64,000 nucleotides of DNA, from positions 186,001 to 250,000 of the forward strand of contig NZ_PYWL01000002.1 of the NCBI RefSeq assembly GCF_003049525.1. The letters run 5' to 3'. This document shows, piece after piece, positions 62,812 through 64,000 of this stretch. The notes under the pieces were generated by a model, which was given only the letters and a program-made list of their open reading frames with translations, was not told the DNA's origin and searched no databases. How positions within the stretch are numbered: the first letter of the stretch is position 1; the number at the start of each line of letters is the position of its first letter. The position numbers and the translations under genes were made by a program. Origin of the DNA: Lysinibacillus fusiformis (lineage in GTDB: Bacteria > Bacillota > Bacilli > Bacillales_A > Planococcaceae).

Positions 62812-63204
62812 ATCATGAAATTCTGGTAATCGCTGCGGCGCTAGACGTCGTAGAGGAAAGTCCATGCTCACACGGTACTGAGATGTCCGTAGTGTTCGTG
62901 CTTACTGAAAAAATAAGGTAAGGCAGCTGTTCAGGCTGACGGCGGAAGGAAAACCTAAGTCCTTGGATATGGTTGACACTTCCTGAAAGTGCCACAGTGA
63001 CGAAGCTTGCTTGGAAACATGCAAGGTGGAACGAGGTAAACCCCACGAGTGAGAAACCCAAATTATGGTAGGGGCACTCTCTTGAAGGAATTGAACGGAT
63101 AGAGGGACGGAGCTTGCTCTGTAGATAGATGATTACTACCTGGTCGTACGAGGCGCAAGCTGTTTGAGTACTCAGGAACAAAACATGGCTTATGGAATTT
63201 TTTT
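62812..63204 (+). ncRNA. rnpB: RNase P RNA, class B
   Basis: Catalytic RNA of RNase P, which matures tRNA 5' ends. It follows the B. subtilis RNA closely: GGTAATCGCTGCGG near the start, GAGGAAAGTCCATGCTC, AAAGTGCCACAGTGACGAAG, GAGTGAGAAACCCAAATT, TGTAGATAGATGATT and GGAACAAAACATGGCTTA. The P1 stem pairs AAATTC near 62818 with GAATTT near 63196, fixing the ends to within a few bases. The position after gpsB is as in Bacillus. Confidence 0.97.
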
Positions 63205-63230
63205 GATGCTTATTTACGAAATAACAAGCG

Positions 63231-63257
63231 CTCTCCAACTCGGTGGAGAGCTTTTCT
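63231..63257 (+). terminator. Terminator after rnpB
   Basis: GCTCTCCA and TGGAGAGC form the stem, followed by TTTTCTTTT. Confidence 0.88.
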
Positions 63258-63363
63258 TTTGAGTTTATGAGGAAAAAGTAACCTAGTTAATCAAGTCTTG
63301 GTATGCGCGATACGTTTGAGAACGGCTATTTGCTAGCCAAGCCTCTATCGCTACCGCTTCTAA

Positions 63364-63468
63364 GTCACAACATCTGAAAACGGTGATCGCATCAATGTGT
63401 ATTATCTTGATTCAGCAAAAGTTTGGATACCTAGCAAAATGTTAGATACACATGACTCTCCTCTATAG
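63364..63468 (+). pseudogene. Fragment of an SH3-type domain coding sequence
   Basis: An in-frame piece of 34 codons between two stops with no start codon or ribosome binding site. It reads like the end of a bacterial SH3 domain (TSENGDRINVYYLDSAKVW, then IPSKML). The surrounding 63263-63690 has no complete gene, so this appears to be the remnant of a lost cell-wall-hydrolase-type gene. Confidence 0.4.
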
Positions 63469-63594
63469 GTAGTGAGAGTTTGCACATTTTCTTTCCATTC
63501 AGGTGGCGACAGGACGACTGCTGAATCAAGTATAAACCTCTAAGGATGTCACAGATTTTTAAGACGAGCTTACGAGTTACTCAAAAAAAACTGT

Positions 63595-63614
63595 ACACCA
63601 TCTAAATGGGGTGT
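63595..63614. repeat. Hairpin similar to the one in the ABC-F leader
   Basis: ACACC and GGTGT with an AT-rich TCTAAATGG-type centre; it resembles the hairpin at 2848-2868 in length and centre. Could be a small dispersed repeat. Confidence 0.3.
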
Positions 63615-63690
63615 CATTGATTTACATACGAGTTGGCCTGACGTAAGTGCCCTTTAAAGGGGAGTATAGAGAGATAGGATGGGGCGGAAC

Positions 63691-64000
63691 ATGAACGGAG
63701 TAAATAATTGGGAAAGTATGGATAAATTGAAGTTGATTTCTCAATATCCTACTACCTTAATACTTAAAATCTTCGAAAATGTATCTGAAGGTATCATGAT
63801 TACTGATGAATACAAAAAAATAGTAATGGTTAATCCTGCCTTTGAATTTGTCACAGGTTATAAACGTGATGATGTAGTGGGAAAAACACCTGCCGTTTTA
63901 CAATCAGGTGTACATGAATTACCGTTCTATTTAGAAATGTGGGAACAGATACGACAAGAAGGAATTTGGCAAGGAGAAATATGGAATCGTCGTAAAACTG
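63691..64000 (+). CDS. PAS-domain protein, 5' part only
   Basis: The first 103 codons of a gene cut by the window end. ATG behind GGGGCGG. After about 25 residues comes a PAS domain: ILKIFENVSEGIMITDEY, VMVNPAFEFVTGYKRDDVVG, HELPFYLEMWEQIRQEGIW. This pattern is common in PAS-GGDEF-EAL proteins of cyclic di-GMP turnover, but the output domain lies outside the window. Confidence 0.8.
   Translation, partial: MNGVNNWESMDKLKLISQYPTTLILKIFENVSEGIMITDEYKKIVMVNPAFEFVTGYKRDDVVGKTPAVLQSGVHELPFYLEMWEQIRQEGIWQGEIWNRRKT

Noticed and set aside
62813..63238. 141-codon minus-strand ORF
   Set aside because: It is the antisense of the RNase P RNA gene.
63470..63690. Cyclic di-GMP riboswitch before the PAS gene
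   Set aside because: The conserved GEMM core and its tetraloop-receptor arms are not found.

Overview
The window looks like the chromosome of a low-GC, spore-forming Bacillota of the Lysinibacillus type. This rests on AT-rich DNA with strong GGAGG-type ribosome binding sites, spore genes (splAB, a gerA-type receptor subunit, a CotA-like laccase), a class B RNase P RNA, and the Bacillus-like gene order ypmB-aspB-asnS-dnaD-nth-ypoC / ponA-recU / yppE-mrfA-mrfB-gpsB-rnpB. The genus is an inference; no 16S gene is present. No insertion sequence, prophage, tRNA or CRISPR array was found.

Left part (1-14 kb). A YibE/F membrane protein pair is followed by an ABC-F ribosome-protection-type ATPase behind an elaborate leader: a 53-codon ORF, two intrinsic terminators and a 10-codon ORF. 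Next comes a riboflavin operon (ribE, stand-alone ribB, ribH) controlled by two almost identical FMN riboswitches in series, each with its own terminator, followed by five 21-bp tandem repeats. Then come an orphan GerA-type germination protein, an orphan Spo0B-type histidine kinase, a run of a histidine phosphatase, a GNAT enzyme, a DUF2829 (Tad2-like) protein and an SDR, and a queT transporter gene behind a preQ1-II-like pseudoknot.

Middle part (14-31 kb). This holds a secreted stalk-domain protein with six GDGRD-type repeats, the tldD/tldE protease pair, splA-splB, an amidinotransferase with an APC permease, YqcI/YcgG, and a MarR regulator diverging from an NAD(P)H oxidoreductase around a clear operator. 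A BmrA-like multidrug exporter sits in an operon with a response regulator and histidine kinase.

Purine/allantoin region (29.8-40.7 kb). A PucR-type regulator diverges from an operon of an ankyrin protein, DUF2877 (AllH), FdrA (AllF), DUF1116 (AllG), an NCS1 permease, carbamate kinase and a guanine deaminase. An M20-family allantoate-type amidohydrolase follows behind a terminator. The AllFGH set plus carbamate kinase matches oxamate carbamoyltransferase, which would turn oxamate and carbamoyl phosphate chemistry into ATP.

Right part (40.8-64 kb). A CynX/NimT-type MFS gene diverges from a LysR gene. An MFS efflux gene follows two TetR-like palindromes with no tetR nearby. Then come the CotA-like laccase with a low-complexity tail, a TPR-GGDEF cyclase, and the conserved housekeeping cluster: amino acid and Asn-tRNA synthesis, DnaD, endonuclease III, PBP1, RecU, the MrfAB repair pair (split here by an inserted small gene), GpsB and rnpB. 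The window ends inside a PAS-domain gene preceded by degraded coding remnants.
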